Below are positions 14,349 to 20,628 of a stretch of DNA of 21,885 bases, one piece after another (position 1 is the first letter of the stretch; each line of letters opens with the position of its first letter). The notes beneath the pieces are model-generated. The model was not told where the DNA came from, did not search any database, and was given only the letters and a program-made list of their open reading frames with translations. The stretch spans positions 1 to 21,885 of the IMG/VR virus record IMGVR_UViG_3300027736_000276; one strand, written 5' to 3'. The position numbers were made by a program, and so were the translations under genes. The stretch comes from a virus.

Positions 14349-14511
14349 CTAACATTTCCTTCCGAAAGATTTTAAAGTTTCTAGGACCATCAAAACCTAA
14401 TTGATAGGATCCATCCACTGCTCGCTTAAGGGTGACCACCAGAATCTTGTTCGGGTCTGATTCATCCCAGATTAATACCGATTCATTAAACTTTCTTTCT
14501 AGTATCAGCAT
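14320..14511 (-). CDS. csrA: CsrA-family translational regulator, phage-encoded
   Basis: This 63-residue protein matches CsrA/RsmA, the dimeric RNA-binding protein that binds GGA in hairpin loops and blocks or stabilises mRNAs. It starts MLILERKFNESVLIW (canonical MLIL.RK..ES). The strands continue with KILVVTLKRAVDGSYQLGFD and end GPRNFKIFRKEML. Leu4 and Arg50 take the places of the RNA-contact residues Leu4 and Arg44 of E. coli CsrA. The insert WDESDPNK is a little longer than usual, and an acidic tail DDNNFEDKK follows. AAGGAG lies eight bases before ATG 14511. A perfect AGCA-AGGA-TGCT hairpin sits on the start codon, which suggests autoregulation. It lies between regulatory and recombination genes. 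Confidence 0.85.
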   Translation of the reverse strand: MLILERKFNESVLIWDESDPNKILVVTLKRAVDGSYQLGFDGPRNFKIFRKEMLDDNNFEDKK

Positions 14512-14518
14512 CCTTGCT
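14507..14518 (-). promoter_or_regulatory. candidate CsrA site on the csrA start codon
   Basis: On the minus strand AGCA AGGA TGCT forms a 4-bp stem with an AGGA tetraloop, and the ATG begins at the last loop base. A second GGA lies in the ribosome binding site AAGGAG just upstream. Two closely spaced GGA sites around the start are the usual layout of CsrA-repressed mRNAs. Confidence 0.5.
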
Positions 14519-14711
14519 ACTCCTTGTCTGTGGGTTCATCATGTAAGACCGCCATGTATTCTGCGAGAACTTCTAGGTGTCGTTTCACTCTCCCTTCAAT
14601 GTGCTTCTGCTGTCGTTTGGTATTCTCAGGGTGTAACTGGCTAGAGAAGTCCAGAACCTTGGACATCTGATCCAGTAATAAATTTGCCATCTGTTTGGTC
14701 ATCCGTGCCAT
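14517..14711 (-). CDS. small helical hypothetical protein in the regulatory block
   Basis: This 64-residue protein is not recognised. It begins MARMTKQMANLLLDQMSKVL, continues with a basic middle (ENTKRQQKHIEGRVKRHLEV) and ends acidic (HDEPTDKE). It is probably fully helical. The ribosome binding site AGGAGGA lies six bases before ATG 14711, the strongest in the window, so high expression is likely. It is the first gene after the CTGACA operator-like region and lies six bases ahead of csrA. It is probably co-transcribed with csrA and the recombination genes and controlled by the operator upstream. Confidence 0.65.
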   Translation of the reverse strand: MARMTKQMANLLLDQMSKVLDFSSQLHPENTKRQQKHIEGRVKRHLEVLAEYMAVLHDEPTDKE

Positions 14712-14757
14712 GTGTTCCTCCTATAAACTTATCCTATCCGAAATGTTTACAGTTGTC

Positions 14758-14798
14758 TGTCTGACACCTGCCTGACATCTGCCGTCAGAAGTCTGACA
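14758..14798 (-). promoter_or_regulatory. operator-like array of CTGACA/TGTCAG boxes
   Basis: CTGACA occurs on the plus strand at 14761, 14772 and 14793, spacings of 11 and 21 bases, so all three face one side of the helix. Two dyads overlap: TGTC-T-GACA (14758-14766) and GTCAGA-AG-TCTGAC (14784-14797). The region lies between the winged-helix gene and the first gene of the recombination operon. This strongly suggests binding of a phage regulator. Confidence 0.65.
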
Positions 14799-14801
14799 TG
14801 G

Positions 14802-15086
14802 CTATTTGTTTATTTTGTAACCACCCTTAGCTCTGATTAGGATCATGCGCTCGACCATGTTGGACAGGCATGCTCGGAAGGAAGAACTGTTTTCAAGCTG
14901 CATTAGATTTGCGATCTGCTGGGCTGATATGATTTCTTTTTTAACAGACCTAATCACTAGCAGTTCAAGTTCGGTAAAAAACCGCCAGTGGGAAGGTCGT
15001 TTTTTCTTTTTGGAAGGTAGGGCATCCTGCCCTGATTGTTCATCCTGAACTAGCTTAAACTGTTTCGCATCGTCTTGATTATTCAT
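14802..15086 (-). CDS. winged-helix DNA-binding protein, putative phage regulator
   Basis: This 94-residue protein has a disordered, basic N-terminus (residues 1-32, with SKKKKRPSHW) and a C-terminal winged helix. ELELLVIRSVKKEIISAQQI gives helices 1-2, ANLMQLENSSSFRACLSNMV gives the recognition helix region, and ERMILIRAKGGYKINK gives the wing. Such small wHTH proteins act as repressors or excision regulators in phages. The gene lies between integrase and the CTGACA operator, so it is the best candidate to bind that array. Its ribosome binding site is held in the loop of a 6-bp hairpin (15089-15104), pointing to post-transcriptional control, possibly by the phage CsrA. Confidence 0.7.
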   Translation of the reverse strand: MNNQDDAKQFKLVQDEQSGQDALPSKKKKRPSHWRFFTELELLVIRSVKKEIISAQQIANLMQLENSSSFRACLSNMVERMILIRAKGGYKINK

Positions 15087-15088
15087 GG

Positions 15089-15104
15089 TTAGAATCCTTT
15101 CTAA
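15089..15104 (-). promoter_or_regulatory. AGGA-tetraloop hairpin over the ribosome binding site of the winged-helix gene
   Basis: On the minus strand TTAGAA AGGA TTCTAA forms a perfect 6-bp stem whose tetraloop is the Shine-Dalgarno core, with ATG 15086 two bases after the stem end region (AACC spacer). GGA displayed in a short hairpin loop is the classic CsrA target form. Confidence 0.6.
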
Positions 15105-15122
15105 TGAGTTTTGTCTGAAGTG

Positions 15123-16031
15123 TTAGTTTTGAATCTCATGGTTAAGGCCACCAATAAAATCACCACTGGGAATGGGAGTCCCTGCGTAGTGAGAAGTCAT
15201 CCGCTGATCAGTATGACCCAGTAATATTCGTGCAGCTTCTAGACCATGCAATGTCTGCATGTGTCTTGCTCGACCAGATCGAATACCTCTGATAGTCCAT
15301 TCAGGTGGGTGCTTTAGAATTCCATTCTTAATTAATTGTAGTGTACATTTTTTCACTACTCGCTGGTAGGTTAGCCTTGTTAAAAATCCCTCAATATTTT
15401 TTTTACTGGGAAATAGGAATCCTTTTGGGTCTGGTTCGATCTGCTGAACAATCCTAATAGCATCAGCCCCAAGGTATAGCTGGCGATCCTGACCCCTCCA
15501 AGCACCCTTATGGTCAGGTAAAGTCCAGATCCAGAGGTCAGGCTTAACTTTGGAAAAGTTGTTGGAATTGATCTGCACTATCTCGCATGGCCTAGCAGCT
15601 GTCAGCCAGTGCAGTTGGATCAGGTTAGAAAGATATGTAGGTAAATGTGGTAGAAGCTCTGCGATTTGTAACCATGTGACAGATTTAGTCCTGACTGGTG
15701 GTCTACCCTGCCTTGGGTTTGGCATCCACATAGACTTGCAAGCTAGGTAGGTTGCTTGTGAAACCTTGCCCTGCTCCCAGCAAAAACCTACCCACCTGAT
15801 AATCCGGTGCAGGTATTCCCTGATGGTCTTCCTAGCTAAACCCTGAGCAATCATGTGATCTCGGAACTTTCTGAGATGACTGACAGCTAATTTCTTGGGA
15901 TCGGGTAAACTGATACACTCAAGGAACTTAGCCTGAGCGCATCTGTGGGTGGTTAACTCGGTTGAGTTTTGGAGATAGGTCTGGAGATAGTCCAGAAAAT
16001 TCCGAAATGAAATGGTGACTAAGCTTTTCAT
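15123..16031 (-). CDS. int: tyrosine recombinase/integrase
   Basis: This 302-residue enzyme integrates the phage at its att site. The N-terminal SAM-like DNA-binding domain covers residues 1-105 (NFLDYLQTYL, TIREYLHRIIRW). The catalytic domain shows Arg147 in LTAARPCEI, Lys175 in PDHKGAW, Arg251 in TIRGIRSGRARHM, His273 in LLGHTDQRMTSHYAG and nucleophile Tyr282. The usual first His of the HxxR motif is Arg248 (RGIR), a known kind of variation but worth noting. Length is on the short side of normal. ATG 16031 is preceded by a short hairpin with GGA in the loop. A tRNA-Pro 3' fragment 60 bases upstream is the probable attachment site. Confidence 0.93.
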   Translation of the reverse strand: MKSLVTISFRNFLDYLQTYLQNSTELTTHRCAQAKFLECISLPDPKKLAVSHLRKFRDHMIAQGLARKTIREYLHRIIRWVGFCWEQGKVSQATYLACKSMWMPNPRQGRPPVRTKSVTWLQIAELLPHLPTYLSNLIQLHWLTAARPCEIVQINSNNFSKVKPDLWIWTLPDHKGAWRGQDRQLYLGADAIRIVQQIEPDPKGFLFPSKKNIEGFLTRLTYQRVVKKCTLQLIKNGILKHPPEWTIRGIRSGRARHMQTLHGLEAARILLGHTDQRMTSHYAGTPIPSGDFIGGLNHEIQN

Positions 16032-16090
16032 AGGGTTCCATCCTAGTAAGGGAAAAAGTATCCTTATCTAGAACAGAACCGCCATGTGAG

Positions 16091-16137
16091 TCGGGGAGAC
16101 AGGATTCGAACCTGCGACTTCTTGGTCCCAAACCAAG
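16091..16137 (-). other. 3' half of tRNA-Pro(TGG): putative attP core
   Basis: On the minus strand these bases fold as an anticodon arm (CTTGG, loop TTTGGGA, CCAAG; anticodon TGG), a 5-base variable loop and a T-arm with TTCGAAT. The acceptor 3' strand CTCCCCG and discriminator A complete the half. The matching 5' acceptor strand and D-arm are absent; upstream lies the end of a protein gene. A tRNA half beside integrase is the standard attP core that restores the host tRNA after integration. CCA is not encoded. Exact core borders cannot be seen from one sequence. Confidence 0.85.
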
Positions 16138-16156
16138 CGACTTTGTACTAGATATG

Positions 16157-16558
16157 TCAGAAGTCTAGTGGATCATCCTCATCGATGTCAAGGGAAATTC
16201 TTCTAGGTGCCCAATTATTTGATAACACTCCTTTTCTTTTCTTCATGCTTCCATCTGATTTAAAGTAGCAGTCAGGTGTTACCACCGCATCATCTGGATG
16301 ATGAATTTCCCTAAGATCCTCTAGCCTCTGCGCCATCACTGCCATCTTTTCTTCTGACCCTGGTAGAAATTCTGTGGGGTGATCTGGTAACCCAATAGGC
16401 TCCATAAATGCGTTGGTATTTCTTTCCACTCGGTGGCGAGTTTCTATTTTTAATGGGTCAGATTCTGGCCTTTGATAACAGGCTAGGCAGAGGTTTCTAG
16501 ATTTGTGTGGTTTCGTTTGTCCGCATAATAAACATTCAATCAGCCGGACTGTAGGCAT
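16157..16558 (-). CDS. zinc-ribbon hypothetical protein with acidic tail
   Basis: This 133-residue protein has an N-terminal four-Cys site (CLLCGQTK and CLACYQR, residues 9-30). A central LPGSEEKMAVMAQRLEDLRE with HHPDD follows. This 'PG..EKmavma.R...l...HHPDD' pattern is familiar from hypothetical proteins of planctomycetes and their phages, one of the few host clues here. The end DIDEDDPLDF is strongly acidic and resembles SSB-type interaction tips. It lies just before the att site, at the end of the lysis/tail-side gene group. ATG 16558 has an AGGATCC stretch upstream that can pair with a second GGATCC. Function unknown; nucleic-acid or protein binding is likely. Confidence 0.7.
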   Translation of the reverse strand: MPTVRLIECLLCGQTKPHKSRNLCLACYQRPESDPLKIETRHRVERNTNAFMEPIGLPDHPTEFLPGSEEKMAVMAQRLEDLREIHHPDDAVVTPDCYFKSDGSMKKRKGVLSNNWAPRRISLDIDEDDPLDF

Positions 16559-16582
16559 AGAGGATCCTAGTGCGGATCCATC

Positions 16583-16903
16583 CTAAGGTCTGGTTTCAAT
16601 CTTCTTATAATACTTGACACAGTCCATCCTAACATCTTTATTATGACTCTTCCAGCTCAGCAGATGGCCATGAACAAAGTGACAGCGACCACTACCCATG
16701 CAGAGGGTAATCATATTTTCAAAAGATAGTTCTAGGGATCTGTCTTGGTGGTATGGAATGACATGGTGAACCTCTAGCTTATCACTGCTACCACATGCAG
16801 CGCAAAATGGATTTACTTTAAGATATTGTGTGCGGACCCCAGGCCATTTAGATGACCTAGGGATTCCGAAACAAAGTCTAGCTGCCTGCTTAGAGTACAG
16901 CAC
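16583..16903 (-). CDS. HNH endonuclease domain protein (second copy type)
   Basis: This 106-residue nuclease has zinc ligands Cys34 and Cys37 in PFCAACGSSD. Catalytic His46-His47 lie in LEVHHVIPYHQD, Asn63 in LSFENMITLC, and a Cys-His cluster in GRCHFVHGH. It is clearly different from the terminase-linked HNH at 7182. The VHHVIP-type sequence is usual for free-standing phage HNH proteins, which may act as homing endonucleases or nick foreign DNA. The start is GTG 16903, within the end of the preceding gene by 14 bases, without a clear ribosome binding site; coupling is likely. Confidence 0.85.
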   Translation of the reverse strand: MLYSKQAARLCFGIPRSSKWPGVRTQYLKVNPFCAACGSSDKLEVHHVIPYHQDRSLELSFENMITLCMGSGRCHFVHGHLLSWKSHNKDVRMDCVKYYKKIETRP

Positions 16904-17219
16904 TGACGATCAGCTTGATCAGGACTTTTAAAACAATTGACCAGGGGATGATGCCAAACTGAACAGGGTCACCATTTTGGGGTACTGAGTAGAATCCTTG
17001 GATGCGTTCTAACAAAGCTACCACCTCATCATCCGAGATGGGGTAGTCTTGCACAGGTTCAGCCTCTGCGCTTTTCACTGGAACTTGAGTAGCAGCGTAA
17101 CCTGCCAAATTCCAAGCTGCGTTGAGAGCTGTCTGCAAGGGAATAGGTTTTCCCCTGAGTCTATCTATTAATATTCCTACACCTTCAATAGGTAGGTCTT
17201 GTGGGAATGGTAGTAACAT
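16890..17219 (-). CDS. hypothetical protein with hydrophobic C-terminus
   Basis: This 109-residue protein is not recognised. It starts at ATG 17219 in a TAATG overlap with the preceding gene. A helical middle (LQTALNAAWNLAGYAATQVP and DDEVVALLERIQGF) is followed by a strongly hydrophobic end, GIIPWSIVLKVLIKLIVSAVL, long enough to span or anchor in a membrane. With the coupled upstream membrane protein it may take part in lysis or in altering the host envelope, but that rests on position only. Confidence 0.6.
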   Translation of the reverse strand: MLLPFPQDLPIEGVGILIDRLRGKPIPLQTALNAAWNLAGYAATQVPVKSAEAEPVQDYPISDDEVVALLERIQGFYSVPQNGDPVQFGIIPWSIVLKVLIKLIVSAVL

Positions 17220-17485
17220 TATTTCTTCTCCTGTGATTCCAGAGAATCTGAAATCTTTTGTGTAAGGTTAATGATTTGACTGCTTTGATCGTGCTGGGTT
17301 TCTACGATCCTACTGATCCCAGCTTCTAACCTGTCTAGGAATACTAGGTGCCGTTGATGGATTGGCATTAGGATGTTGTTTCCTAACCATCTAGCAGAGT
17401 TGTGCAGGCCATAACCAATTGCTATAAGGGCCACACATGGTAGCCCTAATCGATCAATGATAGTTAGCCAGTCAAAACTATACAC
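17219..17485 (-). CDS. small membrane protein, holin-like candidate
   Basis: This protein of about 88 residues has one membrane segment near the start (RLGLPCVALIAIGYGLHNSA) and an amphipathic, partly coiled C-terminal half (FLDRLEAGISRIVETQHDQS and on, ending ESQEKK). This layout recalls phage holin-associated or small tail-lysis membrane proteins. GTG 17485 is chosen because AAGGGG lies eight bases upstream; GTG 17494 in the same frame touches that site. It sits between a secreted Cys-rich protein and a gene with a hydrophobic end, downstream of a papain-like peptidase. Confidence 0.5.
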   Translation of the reverse strand: MYSFDWLTIIDRLGLPCVALIAIGYGLHNSARWLGNNILMPIHQRHLVFLDRLEAGISRIVETQHDQSSQIINLTQKISDSLESQEKK

Positions 17486-17660
17486 AGCGACCACCCCTTT
17501 TAAATTTGCCTTTGATTCTTAATCGGTCTCGGGTGATTTTCTTTACTGGTCCGGTGTAAACTGCTGCACCAGATACACAAGATTTAGAATAGCGTTTGCA
17601 TTCTTCACAGGAAGAATCTACTGGGGTCATCGCCAAAACTGCTGCTAAAATAAATGACAT
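17478..17660 (-). CDS. small secreted or lipoprotein-like Cys-rich protein
   Basis: This 60-residue protein starts MSFILAAVLAMTPVDSSCEE, a short signal peptide. Cys residues at 18, 21, 28 and 59 follow in a basic mature part (KKITRDRLRIKGKFKRGGRC). The signal could be cut after Ala or processed near the first Cys. Small Cys-bearing secreted proteins next to holin-like genes suggest a spanin-type or envelope role, without firm proof. ATG 17660 has AGGAG seven bases upstream, so it is preferred to an ATG at 17684. Its end overlaps the next gene start. Confidence 0.6.
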   Translation of the reverse strand: MSFILAAVLAMTPVDSSCEECKRYSKSCVSGAAVYTGPVKKITRDRLRIKGKFKRGGRCV

Positions 17661-17671
17661 ATTCACTCCTA

Positions 17672-18586
17672 TTAAATTAACCAATCGAGTTTCTGTACTG
17701 GGAAACCCTCAAAATTAGATAGGGAAAACACTTCCCCATCCTTGCAAATCCAATCCATGTCCTTAGCCTGAATCCAAAAACCACCTTCTGGTTCATGGTA
17801 ATGCCCTGGGCTTTTCCCATGGCAGACACCCCATGAATTCTGAATCCAGAAAATATCTTTAAGCTCGGGATGATCGACCCATGCTAAGACACACATCTGA
17901 TGACCCCACTGGGTCACCCTTCTATTTAAGATGACTGCCGGATTTCCTGTGATGGGTGGGTTCATTTCCCCACCCCAGTTGCTGGCACAGGTTAAGGGGT
18001 ATCCATTGATGAGGGCAGCCTTGGCTTCCTGCCATGATTTGATTCTGGCTGATGTTTGCAGGGTGTATTTTTTAGACTGCAATAGGAATGCAGGTTTGAT
18101 AGCTGCACCATCTGACCACTGCATTTCAGCGGCTTCCCCCCATGTCCATGCACCATCCACTAGTTTGGGTTTGGGAACAGAAGGATCATCGGATGGCAGG
18201 GTGCCAAATTTCATGAGTGCTTCTATTGCTGCACTGCCGAAACTGCCCTCACCCTTACCAGACATCCCAGCAAGTTCGCGCGATTTCCCATAGGGCAATA
18301 ACCAGAATGGACAGACTGGATTTTCAAGCTGACCTAGTTGGTTTACTTCAATCGATTCAAGGCACCAGAGGGCCATTCCTAAGCCATTACCTACACAACT
18401 TCCTGTCATCTGGTAGAAGGGTTTATGATCATGAATGAAGCGATAGAGAAGGGCTGAGGTGGGTTCTTTGTATTTGCCCCTGATCTTAAAGGGTTCCCAT
18501 CGAGATTGAATTTGGTTATCCAGTTCTATCTGTTCTGATGTGCGGTCACTGGGTGGAATCCATCCTAGATTGGTTGGTCCGGTCAT
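17672..18586 (-). CDS. papain-like (C1 family) cysteine peptidase
   Basis: This 304-residue protein has the papain catalytic set in the right order: Gln59 and Cys64 in YQMTGSCVGNGLGMAL, His229 in QWGHQMCVLAW and Asn250 in FWIQNSWGVC. The NSWG motif is typical of the C1 fold. No signal peptide or pro-region is seen; the start is MTGPTNLGWIPPSDRTSEQI. Its position between a secreted protein and small membrane genes, on the tail side of att, fits a lysis or peptidoglycan-opening role, or a tail-delivered peptidase. No other endolysin is visible in the window. ATG 18586 is joined to the upstream gene by ATGA. Confidence 0.85.
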   Translation of the reverse strand: MTGPTNLGWIPPSDRTSEQIELDNQIQSRWEPFKIRGKYKEPTSALLYRFIHDHKPFYQMTGSCVGNGLGMALWCLESIEVNQLGQLENPVCPFWLLPYGKSRELAGMSGKGEGSFGSAAIEALMKFGTLPSDDPSVPKPKLVDGAWTWGEAAEMQWSDGAAIKPAFLLQSKKYTLQTSARIKSWQEAKAALINGYPLTCASNWGGEMNPPITGNPAVILNRRVTQWGHQMCVLAWVDHPELKDIFWIQNSWGVCHGKSPGHYHEPEGGFWIQAKDMDWICKDGEVFSLSNFEGFPVQKLDWLI

Positions 18587-19248
18587 TTAGTTATTCGTTC
18601 CAATGCCTTAGATATTTCCAGAAATTTCCCAGATATCATCTTTTTTATTTTTTCATCCAGTTTTGCATCTGGATCAGTCGGGAAATTTACTAACTCTGAT
18701 TGTATCCTCACTCTTATTTCTCGCAAATCTGAAGGGCTAAGCACCCTTGCTACTGCCTCTTTGCATAGGGCTAATAACTCTCCTGCGGTCTGGACTTCCT
18801 CACCCTTGACAGTGGTTGCAAAGCTGGCATAAAGGCTGGATAGTTTGGTTACTTTAGATTGTTTATCATCCTCTGAAAGTGACACATAAAGTGACTTTAG
18901 TTCTTTGGTTAATTTGCTGGTGGTCTCATCGGGTGCTGGGGTGGGTTCGGGTGGATCACCGATGATCACTGTGGTGATGACTGGCTTAGATGCTAAATCC
19001 CCTTTGGCAGCATAGGCTAGGACTCTGTATTTGCCAGGACTATTCGCGCTGACTACTGCGGTGGTGGTATCTCTGAGCAGCTCCACTGGGAAAAGATTAA
19101 TCCCAACATCAAGGACCACCCATTGAACGGACTTGCAATCGGTGACTGATGGGATGCTGATGAACTGCCCTGGCTGACCATGGATTTCTTGAGGCAGGGT
19201 AACCTGCTGGCCAACTACTAAAAAAAAAGAAATTAGTATTATGTTCAT
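18583..19248 (-). CDS. secreted Ig-like domain protein
   Basis: This 221-residue protein starts with an apparent signal peptide (MNIILISFFLVVGQQVTLPQ). A beta-rich Ig-like domain follows at about 25-105: PGQFISIPSVTDCKSVQWVV, SANSPGKYRVLAYAAKGDLA and SKPVITTVIIGDPPEPTPAP. The rest is a Thr/Pro linker and a long helical region ending EKIKKMISGKFLEISKALER. Such proteins with an Ig-like fold plus 'PEPTPAP' linker are common in phages of planctomycetes; role unknown, perhaps surface binding. The signal is encoded by a run of nine T, a place for slippage. The stop overlaps the peptidase start. Confidence 0.6.
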   Translation of the reverse strand: MNIILISFFLVVGQQVTLPQEIHGQPGQFISIPSVTDCKSVQWVVLDVGINLFPVELLRDTTTAVVSANSPGKYRVLAYAAKGDLASKPVITTVIIGDPPEPTPAPDETTSKLTKELKSLYVSLSEDDKQSKVTKLSSLYASFATTVKGEEVQTAGELLALCKEAVARVLSPSDLREIRVRIQSELVNFPTDPDAKLDEKIKKMISGKFLEISKALERITK

Positions 19249-19251
19249 GTT

Positions 19252-19614
19252 TTACCCCTGCGCCTTGAGTAGTTTTCTGATCGCTTTTATTTCTGCTTTG
19301 GTCAGGAAGTTATCTACTTGCTCTGCGTCACGCTCTGCTCTCTCGGCTTTGCGTTTCGCTTTTTCCTCTGGCGAAATATCTTTGACCTTGGTTTTCACCT
19401 TCCATTTACCAGCCACCTTTTTCGGTGGTTCAACTTCTGTGTCTTGCGTTAGGTAGTCGGTGGCCGGTGTGTCCTCAATTTCAACTAGGACATAGGTGCT
19501 GCCTTCCACATCGCCACCCTGCCAGCCATCGCCAAAGCTGGTTTGTGGATGGTTCTGCTGTGGATAGGATGGAAACTCTAGGATCGTGTCACCGTTTATT
19601 TTTGCGTATTGCAT
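19252..19614 (-). CDS. tail-fibre assembly-like protein
   Basis: This 120-residue protein starts MQYAKINGDTILEFPSYPQQ, followed by a short beta-rich part and DTPATDYLTQDTEVEPPKKV. It ends in a long charged helix (EEKAKRKAERAERDAEQVDN and FLTKAEIKAIRKLLKAQG). The combination of a small N-terminal fold binding 'P.Y....' and a charged helical tail is usual for tail-fibre assembly chaperones, and the gene follows the fibre genes directly. The family cannot be named with certainty. GGAG lies eleven bases upstream of ATG 19614. Confidence 0.55.
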   Translation of the reverse strand: MQYAKINGDTILEFPSYPQQNHPQTSFGDGWQGGDVEGSTYVLVEIEDTPATDYLTQDTEVEPPKKVAGKWKVKTKVKDISPEEKAKRKAERAERDAEQVDNFLTKAEIKAIRKLLKAQG

Positions 19615-19620
19615 GGGTTG

Positions 19621-20628
19621 TTAGCTCCGAGTGAAGATTGAGACTGTGCCAGAAGATTGGTAATTCGTTGCGTAAACATTTTTACCATCAGCAGAAATAC
19701 AGATTCCATAAGGACTCGTGCCAGTGGCAATGGTGGTGCTTCCAGATAAGGCACCACTAGAAGTATTCCGAGAAAATATTGAGACCGTGTTTCCATTGCT
19801 ATTAGTTACATAGACGCTTGCACCATCCGCAGAGATGCATACATTTCTAGGGTAAGCTCCTGTGGCAATCGTACTGGTTCCAGAGAGTGCCCCTGTACTG
19901 GTGTTTCGTGTAAATATTGATAAAGTAGAGGTGTCGTTATTAACTGCATAGACACTAGCCCCATCAGCAGAAATACAAATTCCACTAGGATTTGTTCCTG
20001 TGGCAATCGTACTGGTTCCAGAGAGTGCGCCTGTGCTTGTGTTTCGTGTAAATATTGAGACAGTGGCAGAACTATAGTTAGTTACATAGACACTAGCCCC
20101 ATCAGCAGAAATGCAGATAGCTCTTGGGCTAGACCCAGTGGCAATGGTACTCGTCCCAGATAATGCACCTGTGCTGGTGTTTCGTGTAAATATTGATACC
20201 GATGTGCCGTAAGCATTTGGAGCATAGACATTTTTTCCATCGGCTGAGATGCACACATCATTAGGGCCAGACCCTGTCGCTATCGTGCTGCTTCCAGAAA
20301 GTGCGCCTGTGCTTGTGTTTCGTGTAAATATGGATAAGGTGTTAGGCGAGTTATTCGCCACATAAACGCTTGCACCATCGGCAGAAATACAAATTCCGTC
20401 AGGATTCGTACCTGTTGCAATTGTACTCGTCCCAGATAATGCCCCTGTGCTGGTGTTGCGTGTAAATATTGAAGTAGTATTGCCAATGTAGTTTGCTGTA
20501 TAAACGCTTGCACCATCCGCAGAAATACAAATAGCTATAGGGTAAGCTCCACTAGCGATAGTGCTAGTGCCAGATAATGCGCCACCCGCAGCCCTACTCA
20601 CACCCATGATTTTTCTATTAATTGGCAT
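19621..20628 (-). CDS. seven-repeat beta-propeller-like tail protein
   Basis: After a short start (MPINRKIMGVSRAA) the 335-residue protein consists of seven 46-residue repeats. A typical unit reads GALSGTSTIATG..P..ICISADGASVY..N...NTLSIFTRNTST, close to the YVTN/lactonase type blade. Seven blades would close a complete propeller. Its place between a repeat fibre and a tail assembly-like gene suggests a receptor-binding tip. Repeats are near identical in DNA too, at a 138-base period, which favours unequal recombination. ATG 20628 overlaps the upstream TAA (TAATG); the longer open frame to 20679 lies inside the upstream gene. No enzyme residues were identified. Confidence 0.85.
   Translation of the reverse strand: MPINRKIMGVSRAAGGALSGTSTIASGAYPIAICISADGASVYTANYIGNTTSIFTRNTSTGALSGTSTIATGTNPDGICISADGASVYVANNSPNTLSIFTRNTSTGALSGSSTIATGSGPNDVCISADGKNVYAPNAYGTSVSIFTRNTSTGALSGTSTIATGSSPRAICISADGASVYVTNYSSATVSIFTRNTSTGALSGTSTIATGTNPSGICISADGASVYAVNNDTSTLSIFTRNTSTGALSGTSTIATGAYPRNVCISADGASVYVTNSNGNTVSIFSRNTSSGALSGSTTIATGTSPYGICISADGKNVYATNYQSSGTVSIFTRS

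Noticed and set aside
15928-16131. 67-codon minus-strand frame through the tRNA fragment
   Set aside because: It overlaps integrase in another frame and the tRNA half; the sequence is not protein-like.
16091-16165. Complete tRNA gene
   Set aside because: Only the 3' half can be folded; no CGGGGAG-type 5' acceptor strand or D-arm is found, and the end of a protein gene occupies that place.
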